Below are positions 1 to 7,584 of a DNA stretch of 11,051 bases, piece by piece. The position numbers and the translations under genes are program-made. The DNA lies in contig DATIVK010000137.1 of the NCBI GenBank assembly GCA_035465955.1, positions 1-11,051 on the forward strand. The letters run 5' to 3'. Every line of letters starts with the position of its first letter. Position 1 is the stretch's first letter. The notes below the pieces were generated by a model. The model was not told the DNA's origin, did not search any database, and saw nothing but the letters and a program-made list of their open reading frames with translations. The stretch comes from DATIVK01 sp035465955. Lineage in GTDB: Bacteria > Myxococcota > Myxococcia > Myxococcales > Anaeromyxobacteraceae.

Positions 1-212
1 GGGTGGCGCTGCTCGCCGCCTTCGGCCCGCGCTCCCGCGCCATCGCCGAGGCGGCGGCGGCGGCGGGGCTGCCGGCCGACCGGATCTTCCACACCGAGGA
101 CGTCGACGCCCTCATCGGCTGGGCGCGCGAGCGGCTCCAGCCGGCCGACCTCCTCCTCGTCAAGGCGAGCCGCGGCATGAAGCTCGAGCGGCTCGTCGAG
201 GCCCTTCGCTAG
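1..212 (+). CDS. murF: MurF, UDP-MurNAc-tripeptide:D-Ala-D-Ala ligase (C-terminal fragment)
   Basis: Only the last 69 codons are present; the gene begins upstream of the window, and the GTG at position 3 is an internal codon. MurF is the cytoplasmic ATP-dependent ligase that adds D-Ala-D-Ala to the UDP-MurNAc-tripeptide. The visible part looks like the end of the C-terminal Rossmann-like domain of Mur ligases. It has an alanine-rich helix, then a segment reading LLLVKASRGMKLERLVEAL (fragment residues 50-68), which matches the family's closing VKGSR-x-M-x-x-E motif with Ala for the usual Gly. The TAG stop at 210-212 abuts the mraY ATG directly, as expected for a dcw operon. The catalytic P-loop and central domain lie outside the window, so the call rests on this tail and on the neighbour order. 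Confidence 0.88.
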   Translation, partial: VALLAAFGPRSRAIAEAAAAAGLPADRIFHTEDVDALIGWARERLQPADLLLVKASRGMKLERLVEALR

Positions 213-1355
213 ATGCTCTACCTCCTGCTCTACCCCCTCTCGGGCCAGCTCAAGCTCTTCAACGTCCTGCGGTACCCCTCCTTCCGGATCGTGGCGGCCG
301 GGCTCACCGCGATGGTGCTCGGCCTGCTCCTCGGCCCGCTCTTCATCGAGCGGATGCGGGAGATCCAGTACGGCGTCTCCAACGTCCGCGAGGACACCCC
401 GGACACGCACAAGAAGAAGGCCGGGACGCCGTCGATGGGCGGCATCCTGATCCTGCTCTCGCTCGTCCTGTCGACCCTCCTCTTCGCGGACCTCCGCAGC
501 CGCCTGATCTGGGCCGCGATCACCGTCACGGTCGGCTTCGGCGCGATCGGCTTCGCGGACGACTGGCTCAAGATCTCGAAGCGGGACTCGAAGGGGCTCG
601 CGGGCAGGAAGCGGCTGCTGCTCGAGGCGGCGATCGTGCTCGCGGCCTACTTCCTCTTCCTCACCGACCACGCGCTGCGCGTGGACGGCCACTTCCCGTT
701 CGTCTGGGTGCGGTCGCTCCAGGACACGCACCTCACCCTGCCGTTCCTGCCCACGCGCTACTTCGAGCCGGACCTGGGCTGGCTCTACCTGCCGTTCATG
801 GTCCTCGTCGTGGTCGGCACCGCCAACGCGGTGAACATCACCGACGGCCTCGACGGCCTCGCGATCGGCCCGACGATCGTCTCGTCGGTCACGTTCCTCG
901 CGCTCTCGTACGTCGCGGGGACGACCATCGCCGGCTTCAGCCTCGCCGGCTACCTCCGGATCCCCTTCATCCCGGGGGCCGAGGAGCTCGGCGTCTTCTG
1001 CGCGGCCATGGCGGGGGCCGGCATCGCGTTCCTCTGGTACAACACCTACCCGGCCTCGGTCTTCATGGGCGACGTCGGGTCGCTCGGCCTGGGCGGCGGC
1101 CTGGGCACGCTGGCCATCCTCACCAAGAACGAGGTCGCGAGCGCGATCCTCCATGGGGTCTTCCTCGTGGAGATCGTCAGCGTCATCGTGCAGGTGACCT
1201 GGTTCAAGCGGACCGGGCGGCGCGTCTTCCGGATGGCCCCCATCCACCACCACTACGAGCTGAAGGGGTGGGCCGAGCCGAAGATCATCGTCCGCTTCTG
1301 GATCATGTCGATCATGCTCGCGCTCGTCGCGCTGCTGTCGCTCAAGCTGAGGTAG
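213..1355 (+). CDS. mraY: MraY, phospho-MurNAc-pentapeptide transferase (lipid I synthase)
   Basis: An integral inner-membrane enzyme of 380 aa (family usually about 360) that transfers phospho-MurNAc-pentapeptide from UDP to undecaprenyl phosphate, giving lipid I. Seen in the sequence: the early cytoplasmic motif KKAGTPSMGG (68-77), the Asp pair in GFADDWLK (D116, D117), NITDGLDGL (208-216, with D211 and D214), the Mg-associated MGDVGS (285-290, D287) and the histidine motif MAPIHHHYE (341-349). Hydrophobic segments between these fit the roughly ten-helix topology known for the family. The ATG follows the murF stop with no gap. The nearest GAGG (198-201) is 11 bases upstream, a little far, so translation may be coupled to murF. 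The N-terminus MLYLLLYPL is typical of the family and supports this start. No key residue is missing. Confidence 0.97.
   Translation: MLYLLLYPLSGQLKLFNVLRYPSFRIVAAGLTAMVLGLLLGPLFIERMREIQYGVSNVREDTPDTHKKKAGTPSMGGILILLSLVLSTLLFADLRSRLIWAAITVTVGFGAIGFADDWLKISKRDSKGLAGRKRLLLEAAIVLAAYFLFLTDHALRVDGHFPFVWVRSLQDTHLTLPFLPTRYFEPDLGWLYLPFMVLVVVGTANAVNITDGLDGLAIGPTIVSSVTFLALSYVAGTTIAGFSLAGYLRIPFIPGAEELGVFCAAMAGAGIAFLWYNTYPASVFMGDVGSLGLGGGLGTLAILTKNEVASAILHGVFLVEIVSVIVQVTWFKRTGRRVFRMAPIHHHYELKGWAEPKIIVRFWIMSIMLALVALLSLKLR
1349..1353 (+). promoter_or_regulatory. Ribosome binding site setting the murD GTG start
   Basis: GAGGT lies 7 bases before the GTG at 1361 and overlaps the last codons of mraY. Its spacing, and the fact that the next residues lead straight into the MurD N-terminal Rossmann glycine motif, select 1361. 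The same frame is open further upstream, back to 1268 inside mraY, but that extension would only duplicate mraY coding sequence in another frame. Confidence 0.6.
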
Positions 1356-1360
1356 CCACC

Positions 1361-2746
1361 GTGTCGGACGCACCCAGGCTCAGGAACAGGAAGGTCACCG
1401 TCGTCGGGCTCGCCCGCAGCGGCGTCGCCGCGGCGCGGCTCTGCGCCCGGGAGGGGGCCAGCGTCACCGTCACCGACCGGAGCCCCGAGGCGGAGCTCGC
1501 GGAGCCCCTCGCCGCGCTCGCGGCCCTCCCGATCCGCAAGGTGCTGGGGGGACACGACGAGGGGGACTTCGAGGGGGCCGACCTCGTCGTCGTCTCGCCG
1601 GGCGTCCCGCTCTCGATCGCCCCCATCCAGGCCGCCCGCCGCAAGGGCGTCCCGGTCTGGGGCGAGGTGGAGCTGGCGTCGCGCTTCCTCGGCGACGTCC
1701 CCGTCGTCGCCATCACCGGGACCAACGGCAAGAGCACCACGACGGCGCTCGCCGGCGCCCTCTTCGCCGAGGACCGCGCCGCGTTCGTGGGCGGCAACCT
1801 CGGCACGCCGCTCAGCGAGCAGGTCCTCTCGGAGCGGCGCGTCGACGTCGTGGTCGCGGAGCTCTCCTCCTTCCAGATCGAGGGGCTCGATCGCTTCCGC
1901 GCCCGCGTCGCGGCGATCCTCAACGTCACGCCGGACCACCTCGACCGATACGGCGGCGTCGAGGACTACGCCGCCGCGAAGGCGCGCCTCTTCACCACGC
2001 AGCAGCCGCGCGACTTCGCGATCGCGAACGCGCGCGACCCGCGGGCGGTCGCCATGGCGTCCACCTCGCGGGGCGAGCTGCTGACCTTCGGCTTCGGCCC
2101 CGCCGAGCCGCGGGCGGCGCGCGCGTCGGGCGAGGACCCGGCCTTCGACCTCTGGATCCAGCGCAGCCCCTCCGAGTCGGCCGAGCGCTACCGGCTCCGG
2201 AACCGCGCCCTCCGCGGGCGCCACAACGTCGAGAACGCCCTCGCGGCGCTGCTCTGCGCGCGGATGCTCGGCGTGCCGGGCGACGCCGTCCAGCGCGGGC
2301 TCGACCGCTTCCCGGGGCTCCCGCACCGGCTCCAGCTCGTGCGCGAGCGGGACGGCGTGGAGTGGGTGAACGACTCGAAGGCGACCAACGTCGACTCCAC
2401 CACCGTGGCCCTCGCCGCCTTCGCGCCGGGCCGCCCGCGGGTCGTCCTGCTGATGGGCGGGCTGGGCAAGGGGGCGCCGTACACGCCGCTCCGAGAGCTG
2501 TTCGCCGGGCGGGTGAAGGCGCTCCTGACGCTCGGGGAGGACGCGCCGGCGGTGGAGCGCGACCTCGGCGACCTCGCCCCGACCGAGAGCTGCGGGACGC
2601 TGGACAGGGCCGTCGCGCGCGCGGCGGCGCTCGCCGGCCCCGGCGACGCGGTCCTCCTCTCCCCGGCCTGCGCCAGCTACGACCAGTTCGACGACTACGA
2701 GCACCGCGGCGACGTCTTCCGGCAGCTCGCCGAGGCCCTCCCGTGA
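1361..2746 (+). CDS. murD: MurD, UDP-MurNAc-L-alanine:D-glutamate ligase
   Basis: Cytoplasmic ATP-dependent ligase that adds D-glutamate to UDP-MurNAc-L-Ala; 461 aa, close to the usual 440-470. Domain 1 (about 8-110) starts with a Rossmann-type VTVVGLARSG (12-21). The central ATPase domain carries the P-loop ITGTNGKST (118-126), ELSSFQ (167-172) and NVTPDHLDR (188-196). The C-terminal domain follows RHNVENALAA (287-296) and shows NDSKATN (337-343) and SPACASYDQF (434-443), both MurD signatures. This separates it from MurC, MurE and MurF. The start is GTG, five bases after the mraY stop, with GAGGT well placed. The 3' end overlaps ftsW by four bases (GTGA), implying coupled translation. Every expected motif is present. 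Confidence 0.97.
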   Translation: MSDAPRLRNRKVTVVGLARSGVAAARLCAREGASVTVTDRSPEAELAEPLAALAALPIRKVLGGHDEGDFEGADLVVVSPGVPLSIAPIQAARRKGVPVWGEVELASRFLGDVPVVAITGTNGKSTTTALAGALFAEDRAAFVGGNLGTPLSEQVLSERRVDVVVAELSSFQIEGLDRFRARVAAILNVTPDHLDRYGGVEDYAAAKARLFTTQQPRDFAIANARDPRAVAMASTSRGELLTFGFGPAEPRAARASGEDPAFDLWIQRSPSESAERYRLRNRALRGRHNVENALAALLCARMLGVPGDAVQRGLDRFPGLPHRLQLVRERDGVEWVNDSKATNVDSTTVALAAFAPGRPRVVLLMGGLGKGAPYTPLRELFAGRVKALLTLGEDAPAVERDLGDLAPTESCGTLDRAVARAAALAGPGDAVLLSPACASYDQFDDYEHRGDVFRQLAEALP

Positions 2747-3924
2747 GGGCGCGGGGGGACACGAGCCCGCCGGCGGGCGCCCCTCCCTTCGACGGGATCC
2801 TGCTCTTCGCCGTCGTGGCCCTCGCCGCCGTCGGCGCGGTGATGGTCTACTCCGCGAGCGCGATGACGGCCCAGCAGCGGCTCGGGGACCAGTTCTACTA
2901 CCTGAAGCGGCAGCTGGTGGCCGGCGGGATCGGCCTCGCCCTCCTCGTGGCCGCGCTGAAGCTCGGCTACCGGCGCGTCGCGGCGCTCGCCTACCCGCTC
3001 CTCGCGGTCGCCTTCGTGCTGCTGCTGCTCGTCCTGGTCCCGGGCATCGGCAAGGTGGCCGGGGGCGCGCGCCGGTGGATCGACCTCGGGCTCCTCCGCT
3101 TCCAGCCGGCCGAGGCGGCCAAGGTGGCGCTCGTCCTCTACCTGGCCCGCTCGCTCTCGCGGAAGCAGGATCGCATCCGGCTCTTCAGCATCGGCTTCCT
3201 CCCGCACGCCGCCGTCACGGCGCTCATGGCCGCCCTGGTGCTGCTCGAGCGGGACCTCGGCACCGTCGTCATCATGTGCATGGTCCTCTTCACCATGCTC
3301 TTCGCCGCGGGCGTGCAGCTCCGCTGGCTCCTCGGCGCGGTGATCCTCGCCGCGCCGCTCTTCTGGTACCTCGTCGCCTCGACGCCCTACCGGCTCCAGC
3401 GCTTCCTCGCGTACCTGGACCCGTGGGGCCACCGCGACGGCGCCGGCTTCCAGCTCGTCGAGTCGCTCCTCGGGATCGGGAACGGCGGCTGGCTCGGCCA
3501 GGGGCTCGGCGAGGGGAAGGGGAAGCTCTACTACCTGTTCGCCGCCCCCACCGACTTCATCGCGGCGGTGATCGCCGAGGAGACCGGCCTGCTCGGCGTG
3601 GCCGCCGTCCTCGCGCTCTACGCGGTCCTCGTCTGGCGCGGGCTGCGGGCGGCGCGCCGCGCCGCCGAGCCGTTCGGCTGCTACGTCGCGGTCGGCCTCG
3701 CGACGCTGGTCGGGGCGCAGGCGCTCGTCAACTTCGCCGTCGTCTTCGGCCTCCTCCCGACCAAGGGGCTCACGCTCCCCTTCATCTCGTACGGCGGCAG
3801 CTCCCTCATGACCCTCCTCGGCGCGATGGGCGTCCTCCTCTCCGTCTCCGCCGACCGCGGCGGCTTCCTCGCTCCGGGCGTGCAGGCCGTCCGCGTCGGC
3901 CCGGCGGCGGAGGCGCTCCCATGA
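2743..3924 (+). CDS. ftsW: FtsW, septal peptidoglycan glycosyltransferase (SEDS family)
   Basis: Polytopic membrane protein of 393 aa in the SEDS family, which polymerises lipid II into glycan strands at the division septum together with a class B PBP. Seen: a short Pro-rich cytoplasmic N-terminus, then several hydrophobic segments from about residue 18; VYSASA (35-40); GGARRWIDLG (107-116); RFQPAEAAK (119-127); LDPW (225-228); TDFIAAVIAEE (270-280), whose D271 aligns with the catalytic Asp known in RodA and FtsW; and LPTKGLTLPFISYGGSS (338-354). The dcw position and the last motif favour FtsW over RodA. The segment before D271 reads LFAAPTDF rather than the common LPEAHTDF, which is unusual. 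The GTG start overlaps the murD stop and has GAGG (2732-2735) 7 bases upstream. The 3' end overlaps murG as ATGA. Confidence 0.95.
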   Translation: MRARGDTSPPAGAPPFDGILLFAVVALAAVGAVMVYSASAMTAQQRLGDQFYYLKRQLVAGGIGLALLVAALKLGYRRVAALAYPLLAVAFVLLLLVLVPGIGKVAGGARRWIDLGLLRFQPAEAAKVALVLYLARSLSRKQDRIRLFSIGFLPHAAVTALMAALVLLERDLGTVVIMCMVLFTMLFAAGVQLRWLLGAVILAAPLFWYLVASTPYRLQRFLAYLDPWGHRDGAGFQLVESLLGIGNGGWLGQGLGEGKGKLYYLFAAPTDFIAAVIAEETGLLGVAAVLALYAVLVWRGLRAARRAAEPFGCYVAVGLATLVGAQALVNFAVVFGLLPTKGLTLPFISYGGSSLMTLLGAMGVLLSVSADRGGFLAPGVQAVRVGPAAEALP

Positions 3925-5087
3925 GGATCCTGATCGCCGGCGGCGGCACGGGCGGCCACGTCTTCCCCGGGATCGCCCTCGCCGAGGAGGCCGTGGGCCG
4001 CCAGGCCGAGAACGACGCGATCTTCGTCGGCACCGCCCAGGGGCTCGAGGCGAAGGTGGTGCCGGCGGCGGGCTACCCGATCGAGCTCATCCAGGTGAAG
4101 GGGCTCAAGGGGAAGGGGCTCGCGGGCGCCCTCGGCAACCTCCTCCTCGTCCCCGGCGCCCTGTTGAAGTCGCTCCTCGTCCTGCGCAGGTGGCGCCCCG
4201 ACGTCGTCATCGGCGTCGGCGGCTACGCCAGCGGCCCCGTGGTCCTCGCGGCGTGGCTCCTGCGGATCCCGACCGCCGTTCAGGAGCAGAACGCCGCCGC
4301 GGGCTTCACCAACCGGCTGCTCGGGCGGGTCGTCGGGACCGTCTTCACCGCCTTCCCGGAGGCCGCCGCGTACTTCCCGAAGCGGAAGGTGCAGCAGCTG
4401 GGCAACCCCATCCGGCGGCGGCTCCTCGACAACTTCATGCGCCCCACCACGCCGCACGACCGGCTCCACGTGCTGGTCTGCGGCGGATCGCAGGGGGCCC
4501 ACGCCCTCAACATGCGGATCGTGGAGTCGCTGCCGCACCTCGCCGACGTGAAGGAGAAGCTGACCCTCACGCACCAGACGGGCCACCGGGACCGCGACGC
4601 GGTGGAGAAGGGCTACCAGGCGACCGGCTTCGTCCCCGACGTGAAGGAGTTCATCACCGACATGAGCGCGGCGTACGCCGCCGCGGACCTCGTGGTCGCC
4701 CGCGCCGGGGCGACCACGCTGGCGGAGCTGACCTGCTGCCAGAAGCCGTCCATCCTCGTCCCCTTCCCGTTCGCCGCGGACAACCACCAGGTCCTCAACG
4801 CGCGCAGCCTCGTCGAGGCCGGCGCGGCCGTGATGATCGAGGAGCGCGACCTGACCGGCGAGGTGCTCGCCCGGGAGATCCGCGCGATCCTCGCGAACCC
4901 GGAGCGGCGCCGGCAGATGGCGCGCGCCGCGGGGCGGCTGGGGGCGCCGCAGGCCGCGCGGGAGATCGTCGACGTGTGCGCCGAGCTCTGCCGCGCCCGC
5001 TGGGGCGCCGCGAGGGGCCAGGCGCGACCGCCCGGCTTCGAGCCGGTCCGCCCGCCCGACGCGCCCGGGGGGCCCCGCAGGAAGTGA
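3921..5087 (+). CDS. murG: MurG, lipid II-forming N-acetylglucosaminyltransferase
   Basis: A GT28-family, GT-B fold enzyme on the inner face of the cytoplasmic membrane that adds GlcNAc from UDP-GlcNAc to lipid I, giving lipid II. It has 388 aa, against about 355 in E. coli. N-terminal domain: the glycine loop GGGTGGH (7-13), GGYASGP (100-106) and QEQN (121-124). C-terminal UDP-GlcNAc-binding domain: GGSQGA (188-193), ARAGATTLAEL (260-270) and PFPFAADNHQ (281-290). The extra length is a tail from about residue 358, rich in Pro, Gly and Arg, with no motif I recognise. The ATG overlaps the ftsW stop, with GGAGG (3909-3913) 7 bases upstream. The next gene starts 22 bases after the stop, so the operon probably continues although the cell-wall pathway order is broken here. 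Confidence 0.97.
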   Translation: MRILIAGGGTGGHVFPGIALAEEAVGRQAENDAIFVGTAQGLEAKVVPAAGYPIELIQVKGLKGKGLAGALGNLLLVPGALLKSLLVLRRWRPDVVIGVGGYASGPVVLAAWLLRIPTAVQEQNAAAGFTNRLLGRVVGTVFTAFPEAAAYFPKRKVQQLGNPIRRRLLDNFMRPTTPHDRLHVLVCGGSQGAHALNMRIVESLPHLADVKEKLTLTHQTGHRDRDAVEKGYQATGFVPDVKEFITDMSAAYAAADLVVARAGATTLAELTCCQKPSILVPFPFAADNHQVLNARSLVEAGAAVMIEERDLTGEVLAREIRAILANPERRRQMARAAGRLGAPQAAREIVDVCAELCRARWGAARGQARPPGFEPVRPPDAPGGPRRK

Positions 5088-5109
5088 CCGCCGCGCGGGA
5101 GGCAGCGAC

Positions 5110-5874
5110 GTGCGCCACGCCACCTTCCGCTTCTACGCCGAGCTGAGCGACCTCCTCCCCGCCACGCGCCGGGGGGTCGCCTTCGACCACGCGTTCGAGG
5201 GCACCCCGGCCGTGAAGGACGTCATCGAGGCGCTCGGCGTCCCGCACACGGAGGTCGACCTGATCCTCGCCGACGGCCAGTCGGTCGACTTCGCCTGGCG
5301 CCTCCGCGACGGCGCCCGCGTGAGCGTCTACCCGGTCTTCGAGTCCCTCGACGTGGGCGGGCTCACCCGCGTCCTCGCGGCGCCCCTGCGCACGCCCCGC
5401 TTCGTCCTCGACGTCCACCTCGGCCGGCTCGCGCGCCACCTCCGCATGCTCGGCTTCGACGCGCGCTGGTCCGCCGACGCCGACGACGCGACGCTCGCGG
5501 CCGCGTCCTCCGCCGAGCACCGGATCCTGCTGACGCGCGACCGAGGGCTGCTCAAGCGGCGCGCGGTGACGCACGGCTACTGCGTCCGCGCCAGCGACCC
5601 GCGGCGGCAGCTCGACGAGGTGCTCCGGCGGCTCGACCTCCTGCGGGCCATCGCGCCCTTCACGCGCTGCCTCCGCTGCAACGGCGCCCTGCTCCCCGTC
5701 GAGAAGGCGCTCGTCGCCGACCGGCTGCCGCCGCGAGTCCGGGAGCGGCAGGCGACCTTCCGGCGCTGCGACGGCTGCGGCCGCGTCTACTGGCCCGGCA
5801 CGCACCACGCGCGGATGGAGCGGCTGATCGCCGGTCTGACCGAAGGAGCGCACGACCCTTACGGAGGGCCGTGA
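5110..5874 (+). CDS. Mut7-C ubiquitin-like / PIN-like RNase domain protein
   Basis: A 254-aa protein that I place in the family with an N-terminal ubiquitin-like fold and a C-terminal Mut7-C RNase domain. Residues 1-80 give a compact beta-rich domain (RFYAELSDLL near the start, GARVSVYPVFESL at 68-80), like the Mut7-C-associated ubiquitin fold. Residues 97-243 carry the PIN-like signature: FVLDVHLGRLARHLRMLG (98-115, acidic D101), DADDATL (123-129) and LLTRDRGLLKRR (140-151, D144). A zinc ribbon follows, C187xxC190 and C220xxC223. The family is thought to be a metal-dependent ribonuclease; its substrate is unknown to me. The GTG start has an excellent GGGAGG (5097-5102) 7 bases upstream. There is no signal peptide, so it is probably cytoplasmic. 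It lies in the dcw operon between murG and murC, which has no obvious pathway reason. Codon use matches its neighbours, so there is no sign of recent transfer. Confidence 0.85.
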   Translation: MRHATFRFYAELSDLLPATRRGVAFDHAFEGTPAVKDVIEALGVPHTEVDLILADGQSVDFAWRLRDGARVSVYPVFESLDVGGLTRVLAAPLRTPRFVLDVHLGRLARHLRMLGFDARWSADADDATLAAASSAEHRILLTRDRGLLKRRAVTHGYCVRASDPRRQLDEVLRRLDLLRAIAPFTRCLRCNGALLPVEKALVADRLPPRVRERQATFRRCDGCGRVYWPGTHHARMERLIAGLTEGAHDPYGGP

Positions 5875-5937
5875 CCGGCGGGCGCGATCGGGCGTTCGAC
5901 TTCCGGTAGCATCCGCGAGCCGGGAGGGAGACGGAAC

Positions 5938-7551
5938 GTGCGCTCGCTGCCCCTTGCCCATGCGGTCCTGCTCGTCGCGGCGCTCTCGGCCTGCGTCGCG
6001 CCACGGCAGCGGCCCGCCGCGGCGGCCTCCCGACGGACGCTCGTCCTCTACGACGAGACCGGACCGCACGGCTGGCTCGGCGAGCTCTACGCGCTCTCGA
6101 CCGGTCACCTCGCCTCCCACTTCGGCGCGTGGGAGGCGCGCCCTGCGCGCCGCTACCGGGCGGGGGATCAGGACCGCTTCGACGCCCTCGTCTACGTCGG
6201 CTCCACCTACGAGGAGCCGCTCCCCGACGCCCTCCTCGACGACGTCCTCGGCGGATCGAGGCCCGTCGTCTGGGTGCAGGGGAACCTCTGGCAGCTCGCG
6301 CGGCGATCGCCCGGCTTCGGAGCGGCCTACGGCTTCGAGCCGGTCGCGGCCGAGATCGGGGGGGCGTCGGAGGTGCGGTACAAGGGGGAGCGGCTCGGGC
6401 GGGCGACGAGCGGCGTGGCCGGGATCGCGTCCTTCGCGACGGTGAGGGCGGACCGCTTCGAGGTGCTCGGGGAGGCGGTGGCGGCCGACGGCAGGCGGGT
6501 GCCGTGGGCCGTGCGCGCGGGCCACCTGACCTACCTCGCCGACAACCCCTTCACCTTCGTGGACGAGGAGGACCGCTACCTCGCCTTCGCCGACCTCCTC
6601 TTCGACGCGCTCGCGCCGGGGACGCCCGAGCGCCACCGCGCCCTGGTCCGGCTCGAGGACGTCTCGCCGGTGGCGCGCCCGGAGGACGTGCGCGCGGCCG
6701 TCGACGTGCTCGCCGCGGCGGGCGTCCCGTTCTCGGTCGGGGTGACCCCGCTCTTCGTCGATCCGAAGGGGCTCTACCGCCCCGGCGGCGCCGGCACGAC
6801 GGCGCTCGCCGAGGCGCCGGCGCTCGTGGAGGCGCTCCGCTACGCCGTCGCGAAGGGCGGGACGCTCGTCCTGCACGGCGCGACCCACCAGCACGGGAGC
6901 CGGCCGAACCCCTACTCGGGCACCTCGGTGGACGACTTCGAGTTCTGGACCGCGCGCGCGGGTCCCGGCGCGCAGGTGATCCTGACGGGCCCCGTCCCGG
7001 GGGACTCCGCGGAGTGGGCGGCCGAGCGCGTGCGCGGCGCCCTGCGCGAGTTCGATCGGGCCGGGCTGCCGCGGCCGCGCATCTTCGAGTTTCCCCACTA
7101 CGCCGGCTCCGGGACCGACGCCCGGGCCGTCGCCCCCCTCGTCGGCGCCGCCTACCACCGCGGCCTCTACTTCCTAGGGGCGCTCGCCGGCGAGGACCGC
7201 GACCTCACGCGCCAGATCGGCCAGATCTTCCCGTACGAGGCGCGCGACGTGTACGGCTTCGCGATGATCCCGGAGAACTGCGGGCCGTACCGGCCCGTGG
7301 GCAACGCCAAGGACCCGGCGCGGAGCGTGGAGGACCTCCTCCGGTGCGCCCGGCTCAACCGCGTCGTCCGCGACGGCTGGGCGAGCTTCTACTACCACCC
7401 GAACCTCGGCCCCGAGCCGCTGCGCCGCATCGTCGAGGGGGTGAAGCGGCTCGGCTACACGTTCGTGCCGCCGCCGCTCGCCGGCCCGCCCGCCGAGGAG
7501 GACGCGCCGCGCCGGCGCCCGGGCGCCACCGCGATCGCCGCGCCGAGATGA
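5938..7551 (+). CDS. DUF2334 lipoprotein, polysaccharide deacetylase superfamily
   Basis: A 537-aa exported protein resembling the DUF2334 (YdaL-like) family, a divergent branch of the NodB-type deacetylase superfamily. Residues 1-19 are a signal peptide with lipobox LSAC (C19), followed by Val, which favours outer-membrane or periplasmic anchoring. Residues 34-225 form an alpha/beta domain (LVLYDETG at 35-42; DALVYVGSTYEEPLP at 82-96; WVQGNLWQLA at 112-121). The deacetylase-like barrel starts at RLEDVSP (238-244, D241). It then has HGATHQHG (313-320, His 313 and 317 spaced as in the NodB HxxxH motif), EFPHYAGS (384-391) and YYHPNLG (485-491, H487). These could supply metal ligands and catalytic residues, but the substrate is unknown. 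The GTG start has AGGGAG (5925-5930) 7 bases upstream. A 63-base gap separates it from the Mut7-C gene. Envelope glycan processing is the best guess. Confidence 0.8.
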   Translation: MRSLPLAHAVLLVAALSACVAPRQRPAAAASRRTLVLYDETGPHGWLGELYALSTGHLASHFGAWEARPARRYRAGDQDRFDALVYVGSTYEEPLPDALLDDVLGGSRPVVWVQGNLWQLARRSPGFGAAYGFEPVAAEIGGASEVRYKGERLGRATSGVAGIASFATVRADRFEVLGEAVAADGRRVPWAVRAGHLTYLADNPFTFVDEEDRYLAFADLLFDALAPGTPERHRALVRLEDVSPVARPEDVRAAVDVLAAAGVPFSVGVTPLFVDPKGLYRPGGAGTTALAEAPALVEALRYAVAKGGTLVLHGATHQHGSRPNPYSGTSVDDFEFWTARAGPGAQVILTGPVPGDSAEWAAERVRGALREFDRAGLPRPRIFEFPHYAGSGTDARAVAPLVGAAYHRGLYFLGALAGEDRDLTRQIGQIFPYEARDVYGFAMIPENCGPYRPVGNAKDPARSVEDLLRCARLNRVVRDGWASFYYHPNLGPEPLRRIVEGVKRLGYTFVPPPLAGPPAEEDAPRRRPGATAIAAPR

Positions 7552-7554
7552 ACG

Positions 7555-7584
7555 TCGGCACGGCCGCGGGGGAGAGGGCATAAT
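7555..7584 (+). promoter_or_regulatory. Candidate sigma-70-type promoter for murC
   Basis: In the 41-base gap before murC, TCGGCA (7555-7560, four of six matches to TTGACA) and CATAAT (7579-7584, five of six to TATAAT) are separated by 18 bases. Transcription would start at about 7590-7592, leaving zero to three bases before the murC ATG at 7593. An A+T-rich hexamer like this stands out against the surrounding G+C-rich DNA. The match is by eye only and the -35 is weak. Confidence 0.35.

Noticed and set aside
1253..2704. 483-codon minus-strand open frame opposite murD
   Set aside because: Same antisense artefact; the + strand carries complete MurD motifs.
3075..3920. Upstream extension of the murG frame into ftsW
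   Set aside because: The extension is Arg/Pro/Ala-rich low-complexity sequence inside ftsW; ATG 3921 with GGAGG at 7 bases leads straight to the MurG glycine loop.
3681..5123. 480-codon minus-strand open frame opposite ftsW and murG
   Set aside because: Low-complexity translation and no recognisable domain, while the + strand genes are fully motif-supported.
5907..5912. TAGCAT as a possible -10 element before the DUF2334 lipoprotein gene
   Set aside because: No acceptable -35 sequence lies 15-19 bases upstream (the TTCGAC at 5895-5900 is only 6 bases away), so a promoter cannot be supported by eye.
5875..5937. Possible terminator in the longest intergenic gap
   Set aside because: Only short G/C complementarities and no stem followed by a T-run. 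This 63-base gap holds the DUF2334 ribosome binding site and nothing else I can support.
4795..7158. Very long open frame on the minus strand (787 codons)
   Set aside because: It lies antisense to murG, the Mut7-C gene and the DUF2334 gene. Its translation is a low-complexity mix of Arg, Ala, Gly, Glu and Val with no motifs, as expected when G/C-rich third positions remove stops on the other strand.
6129..7583. Alternative + strand open frame inside the DUF2334 gene
   Set aside because: Arg/Gly/Ala/Pro-rich frame-shifted read with no motifs; the 5938 frame has a signal peptide, lipobox and domain motifs.
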